Shown here piece after piece: positions 36,190-44,554 of a stretch of 64,000 nt of DNA. This DNA is from an uncultured Prevotellaceae bacterium (GTDB lineage Bacteria; Bacteroidota; Bacteroidia; Bacteroidales; Bacteroidaceae): NCBI GenBank assembly GCA_947305005.1, contig CAMZCM010000008.1, positions 1 to 64,000 of the forward strand, in the 5' to 3' direction. Each line of letters begins with the position of its first letter. Position 1 is the stretch's first letter. The position numbers were made by a program, and so were the translations under genes. The notes below the pieces were generated by a model. That model was not told the origin of the DNA, did no database searches, and saw nothing but the letters and a program-made list of their open reading frames with translations.

Positions 36190-36831
36190 ATGAATCATGA
36201 CATTTCTCAACCAGTTTCACAAGGAAGTGACGGAGCGCAAGATGCGGAAAATCGCCGCATCGCAGCAGTCGCCGATGAACTCGAACGACTTTGCGCAGTA
36301 CATGAAGCGCAATCTGGAAATCGCCTCCAAAATGTAAATCGATTCGAAAAAGAACAGCGTGCCGCTGAACATATGGCGAAGAGCCAAGGTTTTTGGATTC
36401 CAATGATGGATATCTTCAATCTTGGCGTACCTGGTCCCTGCGGCAACGAAAACGACACCTACGTAGGCGAGAAAGTTATTTATAAAGTAAACAACCTGTT
36501 TAATAGCGGAAGCATTGTGGCATTGCTGCGTAAGATCTTCATGCACAATGCTATATTCCCTGATACTGCTTATTCTTTCTATGGTTTTGCTGGGTTCGAT
36601 GGACGCACCATCCAACCTGTTATTATTCAACCAAGGATTGCCAATGCCCATCCAGCCACAAAGATTATGATTGATACCTATATGGCAGCCCTTGGTTTTG
36701 AGAAGACAGCCGAAGAGGGCCGCTTTAGGAATGGCCAATACGAGGTCTGGGACATCGTGCCTCGCAATGTCCTTGTTGATGACGAAGGAGACGTCTTTGT
36801 TGTTGATGCAGAGATTAAGCATATTGAATAG
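36190..36831 (+). CDS. Kinase-like protein of the polyvalent-protein type
   Basis: A 213-residue soluble protein. Residues 1-70 are helical and charged. From about residue 80 it has an N-lobe/hinge pattern like the Ser/Thr/Tyr kinase domain of polyvalent proteins: GNENDTYVGEKVIYKVNN with a candidate ATP-binding lysine, later VWDIVPRNVLVDDEGDVFVVDAEIKH, where the catalytic loop is D-x-x-x-R-N-V (Asp then Asn) and VVDAE takes the metal-binding DFG place. Such domains are known mostly as parts of large proteins on phages and conjugative elements; here it stands alone. It lies beside a defence-like cassette on the opposite strand. Kinase activity and target are unproven. Confidence 0.65.
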   Translation: MNHDISQPVSQGSDGAQDAENRRIAAVADELERLCAVHEAQSGNRLQNVNRFEKEQRAAEHMAKSQGFWIPMMDIFNLGVPGPCGNENDTYVGEKVIYKVNNLFNSGSIVALLRKIFMHNAIFPDTAYSFYGFAGFDGRTIQPVIIQPRIANAHPATKIMIDTYMAALGFEKTAEEGRFRNGQYEVWDIVPRNVLVDDEGDVFVVDAEIKHIE

Positions 36832-36853
36832 TCTCGTTTAGTATTTCCTTCTA

Positions 36854-36988
36854 CTATTTTGCTTGCTTGTCCCATCTTAATTCGTACTCTTCTTGCGTAA
36901 AAGGTGGAGTTGGGTCAATGATGAGGACCTCATCGTAAGTCAGGCCGTAGAGGGGATAGATGATGATGTCGATTTCTTTATTCTTCAC
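36854..36988 (-). pseudogene. Spare C-terminal fragment of an Eco57I-type methyltransferase
   Basis: In the minus frame shifted by one from the end of the methyltransferase gene, 44 codons read from a GTG at 36988 to a TAG at 36854. They include IDIIIYPLYGLTYDEVLIID, matching the ending of the intact gene next door (IDDYIGPLYGLTEEEISFI). This second ending overlaps the intact stop by eleven bases. It is probably left from replacement or duplication of the specificity/C-terminal part. Confidence 0.65.
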
Positions 36989-39968
36989 CTGACATTCTGA
37001 ATTCTATTTCATAGTTCTTTATGAAACTTATCTCTTCTTCTGTCAATCCATAGAGCGGACCTATATAATCATCAATCTTGTCAATTATAGATTTCGATTT
37101 GCCTATCTTATACTCCTTGAATGAGTCCACATTATAACTTGATGTTCCACTAGATACACGTACATTGGCATTACGTTCTATATCTTTAAGGTATTCAATG
37201 TATAATCTATTGAGAGCTTCTACCGCACTCTGATGTAAATTTGGAATTACAAAAGAGAGTATTTCGCATGACTTCCAATCTAGGTTGTTTGAATAAATTT
37301 GATAAAACCAAAAACTGAGATTACTTGATAAAAGGCATCCAATAGCATCTCTATACTTTTCCTTGACACAGAATGACTTTTCCTTAGTTGAACCAGTACT
37401 ATAGTTTGTTACGACCTTAAAATATCTTCCTCCACTTGTTCTATAATAAATCTTACCACCTTCATCATCAAGATATTCATTTATCTCTTGATGAGATAAT
37501 AATTTAGATAGTATTCTTCTTTCAATGTTAGAAGATATTTTGGGGATTCTTCCAAACTTCATAAAGTCCTTGACCTCTGCAAAATGCAGGTTGTCAATTA
37601 GATTCTGAAGATTGAAGGTTTTTCCCTTACGATGCATCTTTGTAGATAGTACTTGTCGACATTCAGTATCAGTTCTTTGACACTGAAAAATAGATGTGTT
37701 TACAACAGCATTTTCAAATACAGGCTGGGGTCTGACAGCATAAGAGGAAACACGTAGGGTTTCACATGATTTCATTATTAAATTATGAATGCCTGAGAGC
37801 GAATCGCTGGATGTGAAAGATATCGGAACAATAAATGTTAGACTCCCACCTTTACGAAGTATCGAAAAACTTTTTTCAATAAACAACGTATAAGAGTCCA
37901 TTGACCCCTTTTGCAAATTCCGTATAGTTTTTGTTGTATTATATATTTGCTTGAAGGTCCTTTTTTCTTCTTCTGTGAACTTAGCCCCATATGGTGGATT
38001 TCCTATTACAATATCGAATCCACCTTGCGAGAAAACATCATAGAACCATGTGTGCCAAAGCATGAATTGATTGTTGCCAGACAAATCAGGGTCTCCTTCT
38101 TCATAAGTTACACCTTGCTCATCAAGTTGCTTAACCACATTATTAATAATAGTTTTTCGTAGTTTCTGCTTTTCTTCATGATCTGTACAATCATAATAGT
38201 TGGAGAGCAGCTCACAAAGATTTTTGCGATATATATCTAGCATGTCATCAAAGATTGTCAGCATCCCTGATTCATCGACTTTCTTCTCTGTCATTGTAGA
38301 GAGATTAATACCCGCATACTGTTCCAACAACGAGTTGCCTTGCATAATCTTGAAATCGAGGTTTGGCAGAGCCTGTGGCGTTTCTTCATCGACAATCAGG
38401 GAGAGCCAGAAGCGGAGGCGAGCAATGTCAACAGCACCACGTTCGATATCAACGCCATAGATGTTCTGCTGAATGATATGCTTCTTGATTTCTGCGGCTT
38501 TGCTTTGTTCTATGCCTTCAAGAACCGTACGACAAAGGAAGAGTTCTTTTAACAGGCCCATGGGGAATGCACCAGAGCCAATGGCTGGGTCGCAAATCTT
38601 CACATCACAAAGGGCTTGGTCCACTTGCTGGCGGAACTTGTTGTTTGTACCAAGTGCCTCTACATCATGGGTAGTTACAAATTGACGGATGGCTTCTTTT
38701 GTTGCTTCGTCTTCAATATCCGTCTGCAGGTAAGCAATCAAGCTCTCACGGCACATATAACTGACAATTTCCTTAGGAGTATAGAAAGCTCCTTTATCCT
38801 TATTGTCTTCCAACAAGTTCTCGAAGATGCGGCCCAACATTTCTGGGTCAACGCCAACCTCTGCGTCATTAGGATCATTTTCGTCAATGGTGAAGTTGTA
38901 ACTGCTGAAGAAGTCGAGCAGCGACTGCATATATTGTGCAGGCAATGGGAAAGCTGTTTCATCAGCGGCTTCACGCTCAAAGAGACCACCATTTAAATAA
39001 GGTACGCGTATATTGTGACCAACGGCTGGCGACACAAGATCATTGGTACGTTCTGTGTTGAGGTCATTGAACAAGGGCTCCAGAACATTATCAATGAAAT
39101 GGTCTTTATCGGCGCAATGCGTAAAGAGATTCTGGGTGAATTCCCCATCGCCTGTACCCCATGGTTCTCCAACAGGAACACCCAACCAACCTTTCTTCTG
39201 TAAGAATTGGAGGAATACAAGTCGTCCCATCAGTTTCTTCACATAGTCACGAACAGCCTTCTCAGGATCAAGGAATGACGCGAACTCATGCATGATTTCC
39301 TCGCATGGGTCATTGATCACTTTCTCTTCCCACTTATTGGCAACCTTTACCATTCGCTTGCCAGTGATGAATTGGATGATGTCCTCATAGTGTTTCTTGT
39401 ATTTGTCAAAGAACTCTTTGGACAACGCTTCCACAGAAAATGCATGTTCAATGTCAGACATCATCAGCGATCCTCTTTTGTTGAACAGATTGACGAAATT
39501 GTCAGCAGCTGTTCGGCAAGACTGCCCTGGGCCAAGAAGGAACGTGTAGCGTTTTCTATCTGTGGCATCATTGTTGCTCCCCAACTTTTGGCAGAACGTA
39601 AAACGCCAGTCCCAGCGCTTCCCATCCTTGTAATGGAACAACATAAAGGACAATGAATAGACATCCATTGCCCTTCGTATCAACTGTTGAATGCCAACGC
39701 GGTTCCTCTGCATGAGTACTCGGTCCGAGACTGTGATATCAAAGATTTGCAGAGGGTCATCCACATAGATGGTGCCAATCTGTTTCACGCTATTGATACC
39801 TGATTCCTTTGCAAGCGCTTGCAGTTCAGGCTGTGTCTCAAGCAGTTCTGTTTCGTAAGCGTCATCAAAAGACTCTTCACCGAAAATAGGGAAGATGATG
39901 TTTTCGAGAAACGATTGTGGCCCCTGATAGGCAGTACTGAGATATTGTTTGAGTGATGCTGTATCCAT
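36978..39968 (-). CDS. Eco57I-type N6-adenine DNA methyltransferase
   Basis: A 996-residue protein. The N-terminal 330 residues are a helical/beta region with no PD-(D/E)xK motif I can identify (FDITVSDRVLMQRNRVGIQQLIRRA near 85). The gamma-type methyltransferase core follows: FYTPKEIVSYM near 410, motif I DPAIGSGAFPMGLL near 460 and motif IV IGNPPYGAKF near 655. The last 220 residues are a target-recognition-like region ending in PLYGLTEEEI. It should methylate adenine in double-stranded DNA. The gene follows the PLD-helicase gene by 12 bases, so both are made together: the methylase may mark self DNA while the partner attacks unmodified DNA. Related to PglX/DrmMI-like enzymes by architecture only. 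Confidence 0.85.
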   Translation of the reverse strand: MDTASLKQYLSTAYQGPQSFLENIIFPIFGEESFDDAYETELLETQPELQALAKESGINSVKQIGTIYVDDPLQIFDITVSDRVLMQRNRVGIQQLIRRAMDVYSLSFMLFHYKDGKRWDWRFTFCQKLGSNNDATDRKRYTFLLGPGQSCRTAADNFVNLFNKRGSLMMSDIEHAFSVEALSKEFFDKYKKHYEDIIQFITGKRMVKVANKWEEKVINDPCEEIMHEFASFLDPEKAVRDYVKKLMGRLVFLQFLQKKGWLGVPVGEPWGTGDGEFTQNLFTHCADKDHFIDNVLEPLFNDLNTERTNDLVSPAVGHNIRVPYLNGGLFEREAADETAFPLPAQYMQSLLDFFSSYNFTIDENDPNDAEVGVDPEMLGRIFENLLEDNKDKGAFYTPKEIVSYMCRESLIAYLQTDIEDEATKEAIRQFVTTHDVEALGTNNKFRQQVDQALCDVKICDPAIGSGAFPMGLLKELFLCRTVLEGIEQSKAAEIKKHIIQQNIYGVDIERGAVDIARLRFWLSLIVDEETPQALPNLDFKIMQGNSLLEQYAGINLSTMTEKKVDESGMLTIFDDMLDIYRKNLCELLSNYYDCTDHEEKQKLRKTIINNVVKQLDEQGVTYEEGDPDLSGNNQFMLWHTWFYDVFSQGGFDIVIGNPPYGAKFTEEEKRTFKQIYNTTKTIRNLQKGSMDSYTLFIEKSFSILRKGGSLTFIVPISFTSSDSLSGIHNLIMKSCETLRVSSYAVRPQPVFENAVVNTSIFQCQRTDTECRQVLSTKMHRKGKTFNLQNLIDNLHFAEVKDFMKFGRIPKISSNIERRILSKLLSHQEINEYLDDEGGKIYYRTSGGRYFKVVTNYSTGSTKEKSFCVKEKYRDAIGCLLSSNLSFWFYQIYSNNLDWKSCEILSFVIPNLHQSAVEALNRLYIEYLKDIERNANVRVSSGTSSYNVDSFKEYKIGKSKSIIDKIDDYIGPLYGLTEEEISFIKNYEIEFRMSGEE

Positions 39969-39980
39969 AACCTGCGATAG

Positions 39981-42900
39981 TTATCTGACGGTTCCTAATA
40001 AGATGCTTGCTTGCTCTTGCTTGGCTTCTACTTTGGCAACGAGTTTGGCAATTTCTCGTTCTATCAATTGATTGATATCTTCATTTCCGAGTTCAAATAG
40101 TTGTCGTTGGGCGTCATTGATGTATTCCTTGAGTGTAAGAATCTTCTTGATAAGGTCATAGTTCCCTTGATCAACCAATCGGCGAGCAGAAATCAACAAG
40201 GATTTTGTCTCTGCTGTAAGATTGGAGTTTTGTTGAAGCCTATGGAGAACCTCTTTAGCCTCAGCTCCCTTGCTTCCAGTTCGTGAACTATTAATTCTTA
40301 TGAAATACTGGTTGTAGGCGAGTAAGGCGGCTTTTGAAAGTTCTGCCCAGTTTTCGGGTAGAGGAGTACTTTGTGTGTTTTCTGCAACCTGAAATGCCTC
40401 CAACATCTCAATAGAAGAGATGATTCGAGGCTTCTCACCTGCGACGTTCGGCACCATTACGGCCAGGCGTGAGGAACGTGGAGCCTTGATGAGGAAATAG
40501 GCGTTACCATTCAGGTAGGAAGCGATTTCCCATTGGCCTTCTGTGGCTTCAATTTGCTCAAAGCGTTGGGGATGCTCTTCTCTGTATTGCTTGAGTTCAA
40601 AGATATATTGCTCCATCGAAGACTCGCCGTCATCGATGATTGCTGTTTGTTCATATTGCATTACTTCCTCCTCGTCCGTAAAGACTTTATTGTCTTCTCC
40701 AAATAGGATGTGGAAAGACTGGAGTTTTGTGTAGGCTTTCTGAACGAGACTGATTTCTGCGTCACCTTCTGCGCTGGGGAAGAAGTTATAGACATAGACA
40801 AAGGATTCCTTGGAACCAACTCTATTTACACGCCCTATGCGCTGCATCAGTCGAGTGGAGTTCCACGGGGTATCATAGTTAATAATCACATTAGCTCTAT
40901 GCAGATTGATGCCTTCTGCCAAAACTTCTGTGGTGATGATTACATCATAGTCATTCTTTTGTTTGTTTTCATCATAGTTGGCGTCGAAGTTGGCAGCAAT
41001 CGTCTCTTCCATCTCATGCCGGTTCTTGGCTGTTATCTCCAGTACGCGATATCCTTTTGCCTGTACAGCACGCGTAAGGGCTTTCACCGTATCAATAGCC
41101 TCAGAGAAGATAACGAGTTTGCCAGAAGTGTTGGTGTCGGCATTGAAGAACACTGGTCTCAAATTTTCCTTAAAGGCGTCGAACTTGGGGTCTTCGGTAT
41201 TCCTTGCCCATCGTTCGCAAAGTTGGTTGATGAGCTCGAAATCATTGCGAAGGTGCTCTGCATATTCCGCATCGAAATCATTGCGGGTATATTCTGCATT
41301 CTGCCCTCGCTCGTTCCGTCCGCTTTCGTTTAATTTGGCTATTTTCTTGCGAATATCCTCAAAGCAATCTTCAAGCTTCACATGCTTTCCACGCTTCTCG
41401 GTTTTTGCTATTGTGTCTAGTTCATTGTTTATATCTATGTCTGGGCATACAAAGATGATGTTTTTCTCCCACATGCGAATCATATTCTCTGTGTAGCGTC
41501 GTAAGTTCAGCAAAGACTGGGTAAAAGCAGCGAAGGAACTTTCCAGACGTTTAACAAGGAGCATCTGCATAATGTCTGCCAGCTGTTTAGCAACAGCCTC
41601 AGCACTACGATTACCACGGCCCTCATACTTCTTTTTCGAATCCTCGTCCTTAAAGAATTCGATAGCTCGATAACGGTAATAGCCTAAATAATCAGCACCT
41701 CGCATCATTTCTTCCTCACTAGGAGCTACGAGTGTCATCGTATCTGAGAAAAGGTGCGAAAGTTCAGAATCCAAAATGTATTCTAGTTTCTTTGGCCCAA
41801 TCGTTCTGGGGAATTTAAGGCCTTTTGCCTCAATATCCTCGGCATAGTATTTCTCCACATCAGTTCGAGTCCTGCGAACAAGGATGTCGCTAAGCACACA
41901 ATCACGGATTTGTCGAGAGAGTTCTTTCAGGCGGGTACGTCGTTCTTCCTTAGGAATATCACTATCCTTTCTAATCAAAAGGCGGTATTCACTATCTGCA
42001 TCCGCAAAGAATGATTCAATGTTGCCGCTTCGAGCCTTCTTCAACGTACTGTCTGTGTGGTTGCGTTCGAAGAGATAGATTTGATTCTTCAAATCGTTGG
42101 GACGGTTGTTCTGTGGAGTAGCAGAGAGAAGGCCAATATAAGGATATGTACCTGTCTCGGCTCCGATAAGGCCTATGAGATCGTCTAGCGCCTGATACAT
42201 CAAGGTGTTGCTGTTGCGGAACTTGTGACTTTCATCGATGATGATGAGGCCGTAATGAGTATTAGACAATTCATCTGCAAATTCGCCAGAATCATGACCT
42301 TCATCTTCATCGGCCTCTTCGTTTTCTGCATCATCAAGCATTCCACCTATTCGACCTGTTGTGATGAAATCTATTTTAGGCATCATTCGGTCATCGGAGT
42401 CTTTGTCGAAGGATTCAATCGTCTTGACCCAAGCAGATTTAATAGCTGGGGGTGTAACGATAAGCACACGTCGTTCGCGGTCATCATCCTCTGGAACAGT
42501 GAGGAAACGTTTGATTACCAATGTGCCGATAATGGTCTTACCCAAACCTACGACATCAGCCAACATAAACCCTCCATGTTCATGCATGATGGAGAGGCAA
42601 CGTTTTACTGCTTCAATCTGGAACTGGAGACAGATCATCTTCTGAGGCAGATAAGCCTCTATCTGTTCTCCAAGGTTTTTGTCGATGATGTCGCCAAAAT
42701 ATGTTTGTAGTAGTTTGATATAAAGTTCGTAAGGCGTGAAGGGCTGCTCTGCATCTGTTGCTTCGGGCTCTGGTATAGTTATGTCAGTAGCCATCTTTGA
42801 CAGGGTAATCTGGAGCAGGAATTCTTCCTCCCATGAAATGGAATTCTCCCACTTCTCATTGAACCAAAGAAGATGAGTTTTATCTCTCTTGAACTCTGGG

Positions 42901-43481
42901 TCGAGTGAGATGACATCACGAGCATTTACTTCGAGTGTATTCAACTCGGAGTTGCCTTCCAACCCTTTTTGTGTAAAATTAGTGCTACCAATTATGCCAT
43001 AACCTACATGACACTCATCTTCGTGGTCATAACCTTTGAATATGTAGCATTTAGAGTGGAGGAATTGATCCTTCAAGTTTCCATCTGGGTTATAGATGTG
43101 AATCTGGAACTTCTCGCTGTTCTTATCCTTCAGATTATCAACCAGCATCTGAACAACCTTGACATATTGTTCTTGTGCGAAAAATTTATCGAGGTCAACA
43201 CGCCATGCCTGTTCTTGCTTGTCGTACCTGCCCTTGGTGAAACTTTCAGTATCTGAGGAATATAGATAGGGGTCTTTACCGATGAGCAAGCGAAACTTGC
43301 TGCCTTCACGGGAAAGGAATTCTACAAGTTCATCATAGACGAGTGCTGTACCACGTAAATCCCAGAAGCCCGTGGCGATATATACTTCTGTAACATTCTT
43401 GTCCTTCAAACACTCTTTGAGGACTTCTGTCATGTTATAACCCTCTGGAGAGTTGTCAATAAGTGTTCTTCTAAGTTTCAT
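39981..43481 (-). CDS. PLD nuclease-SNF2 helicase fusion, defence-like
   Basis: I choose the ATG at 43481 (MKLRRTLIDNSPEG, 1166 residues); the frame is open ten codons further. Residues about 1-220 are a phospholipase D-type nuclease domain with H-x-K in FLHSKCYIFKG (near 140) and GSTNFTQKGLEGNSELN. The helicase has Walker A DVVGLGKTI (near 310), DESH in IIIDESHKF (near 414), SATP (near 452) and motif VI RLMQRIGRVNRVG (near 870). Residues after about 980 are a helical C-terminal region. The fusion would translocate on DNA and cut it through the PLD domain, probably as a dimer. It is upstream of and cotranscribed with the methyltransferase. Parts resemble DISARM components, but drmA, drmB and drmC are absent here. 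Confidence 0.85.
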   Translation of the reverse strand: MKLRRTLIDNSPEGYNMTEVLKECLKDKNVTEVYIATGFWDLRGTALVYDELVEFLSREGSKFRLLIGKDPYLYSSDTESFTKGRYDKQEQAWRVDLDKFFAQEQYVKVVQMLVDNLKDKNSEKFQIHIYNPDGNLKDQFLHSKCYIFKGYDHEDECHVGYGIIGSTNFTQKGLEGNSELNTLEVNARDVISLDPEFKRDKTHLLWFNEKWENSISWEEEFLLQITLSKMATDITIPEPEATDAEQPFTPYELYIKLLQTYFGDIIDKNLGEQIEAYLPQKMICLQFQIEAVKRCLSIMHEHGGFMLADVVGLGKTIIGTLVIKRFLTVPEDDDRERRVLIVTPPAIKSAWVKTIESFDKDSDDRMMPKIDFITTGRIGGMLDDAENEEADEDEGHDSGEFADELSNTHYGLIIIDESHKFRNSNTLMYQALDDLIGLIGAETGTYPYIGLLSATPQNNRPNDLKNQIYLFERNHTDSTLKKARSGNIESFFADADSEYRLLIRKDSDIPKEERRTRLKELSRQIRDCVLSDILVRRTRTDVEKYYAEDIEAKGLKFPRTIGPKKLEYILDSELSHLFSDTMTLVAPSEEEMMRGADYLGYYRYRAIEFFKDEDSKKKYEGRGNRSAEAVAKQLADIMQMLLVKRLESSFAAFTQSLLNLRRYTENMIRMWEKNIIFVCPDIDINNELDTIAKTEKRGKHVKLEDCFEDIRKKIAKLNESGRNERGQNAEYTRNDFDAEYAEHLRNDFELINQLCERWARNTEDPKFDAFKENLRPVFFNADTNTSGKLVIFSEAIDTVKALTRAVQAKGYRVLEITAKNRHEMEETIAANFDANYDENKQKNDYDVIITTEVLAEGINLHRANVIINYDTPWNSTRLMQRIGRVNRVGSKESFVYVYNFFPSAEGDAEISLVQKAYTKLQSFHILFGEDNKVFTDEEEVMQYEQTAIIDDGESSMEQYIFELKQYREEHPQRFEQIEATEGQWEIASYLNGNAYFLIKAPRSSRLAVMVPNVAGEKPRIISSIEMLEAFQVAENTQSTPLPENWAELSKAALLAYNQYFIRINSSRTGSKGAEAKEVLHRLQQNSNLTAETKSLLISARRLVDQGNYDLIKKILTLKEYINDAQRQLFELGNEDINQLIEREIAKLVAKVEAKQEQASILLGTVR

Positions 43482-43596
43482 ATAGTATAGTCGTACGATA
43501 AATGATGGCAATCAGACTATATCTTCAGGTTGCTTACAGGTAAAAACACAAGAGACCTCAGGACACAAAAGAAGCGCGAACAATGGCCCTTCTCTT

Positions 43597-43720
43597 GCAT
43601 CCTGTGGTCCTCGGAATGTACCTGTAACGCTAAGATATAAGTCATGCCCGCGCTATCGCACGGGCATCGGCTGACTTATTCAAGCGTTACATCTTTGAAA
43701 TTTCCGAGGTTTCAGGATGC
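43597..43720. repeat. 124-base imperfect inverted repeat (long hairpin)
   Basis: Five nested stem blocks pair in order: GCATCCTG with CAGGATGC, CCTCGGAA with TTCCGAGG, GTAACGCT with AGCGTTAC, ATAAGTCA with TGACTTAT, and TGCCCG with CGGGCA, around a ten-base tip. Bulges of 2-11 bases lie between blocks. Confidence 0.9.
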
Positions 43721-43763
43721 TCTGAATAAATAGCTGATGCTATTGTTAGTTTCCAATAAGATT

Positions 43764-43821
43764 GATCAGGCACCTTCGCTAAGGTTGAAAGCGCATCGGA
43801 TGAAGTGTTTCGTGCCTAATC
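43764..43821. repeat. Imperfect inverted repeat
   Basis: GATCAGGCAC (43764-43773) pairs with GTGCCTAATC (43812-43821) with one mismatch; CTTC and GAAG extend the stem inward. Confidence 0.7.
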
Positions 43822-43827
43822 ACGCCA

Positions 43828-43835
43828 CAAAGATA
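43828..43835 (-). promoter_or_regulatory. -7 box facing the PLD-helicase gene
   Basis: TATCTTTG on the minus strand lies at the edge of the 31-base inverted repeat. A TTTG is 16 bases upstream, shorter than the usual 19-21, so strength is uncertain. Confidence 0.4.
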
Positions 43836-43897
43836 CTAGTGCTCGGAAATGCAAAGAAAAACAAGCTTTTCTTTGCATTTCCGAGCACTAGTATCTT
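43830..43897. repeat. Perfect 31-base inverted repeat with six-base loop
   Basis: The left arm (43830-43860, AAGATACTAGTGCTCGGAAA... ) and right arm (43867-43897) are exact reverse complements around ACAAGC. The core CTCGGAAAT followed by CAAAGA also occurs in the long hairpin at 43597. No gene ends here, so it is not an ordinary terminator. Confidence 0.95.
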
Positions 43898-43960
43898 CGA
43901 CGAAGTCAAATGTAGCGATTAAGCGAGTGAAGCGCCAAAGAAATGGCGGAAAAAGTTCAC

Positions 43961-44059
43961 TTAAGGTTTCTAGATATAAAAGGTTAAGGTTTCTAGGTAT
44001 AAAAAGTATACTTTTTTATATCAGATTACTTAAGGAAAATGGGTCAGATTACTTAAGGA
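43961..44059. repeat. Two pairs of short direct repeats around a palindrome
   Basis: TTAAGGTTTCTAG(A/G)TATAAAA occurs at 43961 and 43984. TCAGATTACTTAAGGA occurs at 44021 and 44044. Between them AAAAAGTATACTTTTT (44001-44016) is a perfect palindrome. Confidence 0.8.
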
Positions 44060-44106
44060 TGGAAAAAGCGAATGATTAGCAGCCGAAATAGCAAGGTGTT
44101 TCACAG

Positions 44107-44164
44107 GTATATACCTTTTGGGCTACAAGTATATACCTTTTGGGCTACAAGTATATACCTTTGG
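44107..44164. repeat. 22-base tandem repeat, about 2.6 copies
   Basis: Units start at 44107, 44129 and 44151 (the last partial). Each begins GTATATACC, and with the preceding base(s) gives a GGTATATACC-type palindrome, followed by TTTTGGGCTACAA. Confidence 0.9.
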
Positions 44165-44198
44165 AATCATAGGTATATTCACACCATAAGTTGGTTTT

Positions 44199-44507
44199 TT
44201 TATTCACCGCTAAGGCGCCATGACGCAAAGATTTTTTCATTGCAGTTTGTCCTGCGGAAGCTCGCTGAGCCAGCCAAAACGCTTCGCGAGGTTTTGGCTT
44301 AGGCGAAGAGCGCAAAGGAGCTTTTTCTCTTCTTCCTTAATCCCCTCATTTTTTTATTCTTTAATTTTTTAATTCTTTCATAGCGTTAGCCTTTGCGCTC
44401 TCTGCTCAGCATGAACCTCGGCATAGCCGTTCATGCGGCTTTGCGGTATCGCATAGCACAGCAGCTCAGAAAATCTTTGCGGCTCCGTGTACTCTGCGGT
44501 GAATAAA
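44199..44507. mobile_element. MITE-like repeat, copy 1
   Basis: Bounded by inverted ends TTTATTCACCGC (44199-44210) and GCGGTGAATAAA (44496-44507). Inside is a hairpin GCATGAAC/GTTCATGC (44409-44436). No coding sequence. Homology with copy 2 extends past both ends, from the GCCGAAATAGCAAGGTGTTT block near 44085 to GCTTGCGTTGAATAAA near 44537. Copy 1 has extra internal sequence (about 80 bases). Confidence 0.7.
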
Positions 44508-44554
44508 TAAAACACAAATAGCTTGCGTTGAATAAAAATATGGGGAGTATTGAG

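Larger units (their letters stand above)
43597..43821 (-). ncRNA. Candidate structured RNA or leader upstream of the PLD-helicase gene
   Basis: A TATCTTTG -7 box on the minus strand (43828-43835) would start a transcript near 43821, exactly where the first stem-loop begins. Downstream come a stem of GATTAGGCAC/GTGCCTGATC (43821-43764), a small AATAGC/GCTATT hairpin (43744-43729) and a long multi-part hairpin (43720-43597). The gene begins 116 bases later, so this may be a leader or a separate small RNA. I recognise no known family; no reverse transcriptase is nearby, so a retron is not supported. Confidence 0.35.
43482..44554. other. Gene-free region packed with inverted and tandem repeats
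   Basis: About 1.07 kb with no credible gene. It contains, from left to right, a 124-base imperfect hairpin, two smaller stem-loops, a 31-base perfect inverted repeat, pairs of short direct repeats, a 22-base tandem repeat and the first MITE-like element. The mosaic suggests repeated insertion next to the defence cassette. Confidence 0.75.

Noticed and set aside
36217-36822. 201-codon minus-strand frame opposite the kinase-like gene
   Set aside because: The plus-strand frame has a promoter with correct spacing and a recognisable fold pattern; the antisense frame has neither.
36978-43481. Complete DISARM or BREX system
   Set aside because: drmA, drmB, a separate drmC, and brxA/B/C/L or pglZ are all absent; only two genes are present.
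43597-43720. Integron attC-like site
   Set aside because: The hairpin has AACGCT/AGCGTT blocks, but the R-box rule GTTRRRY is not met, no integrase is present and there is no cassette array.
43597-43897. Retron msr-msd RNA
   Set aside because: Long hairpins fit superficially, but no reverse transcriptase is encoded in the window and no flanking a1/a2 pair bounds the whole unit.
44107-44164. CRISPR array
   Set aside because: The repeats are directly adjacent with no spacers, and there are no cas genes.
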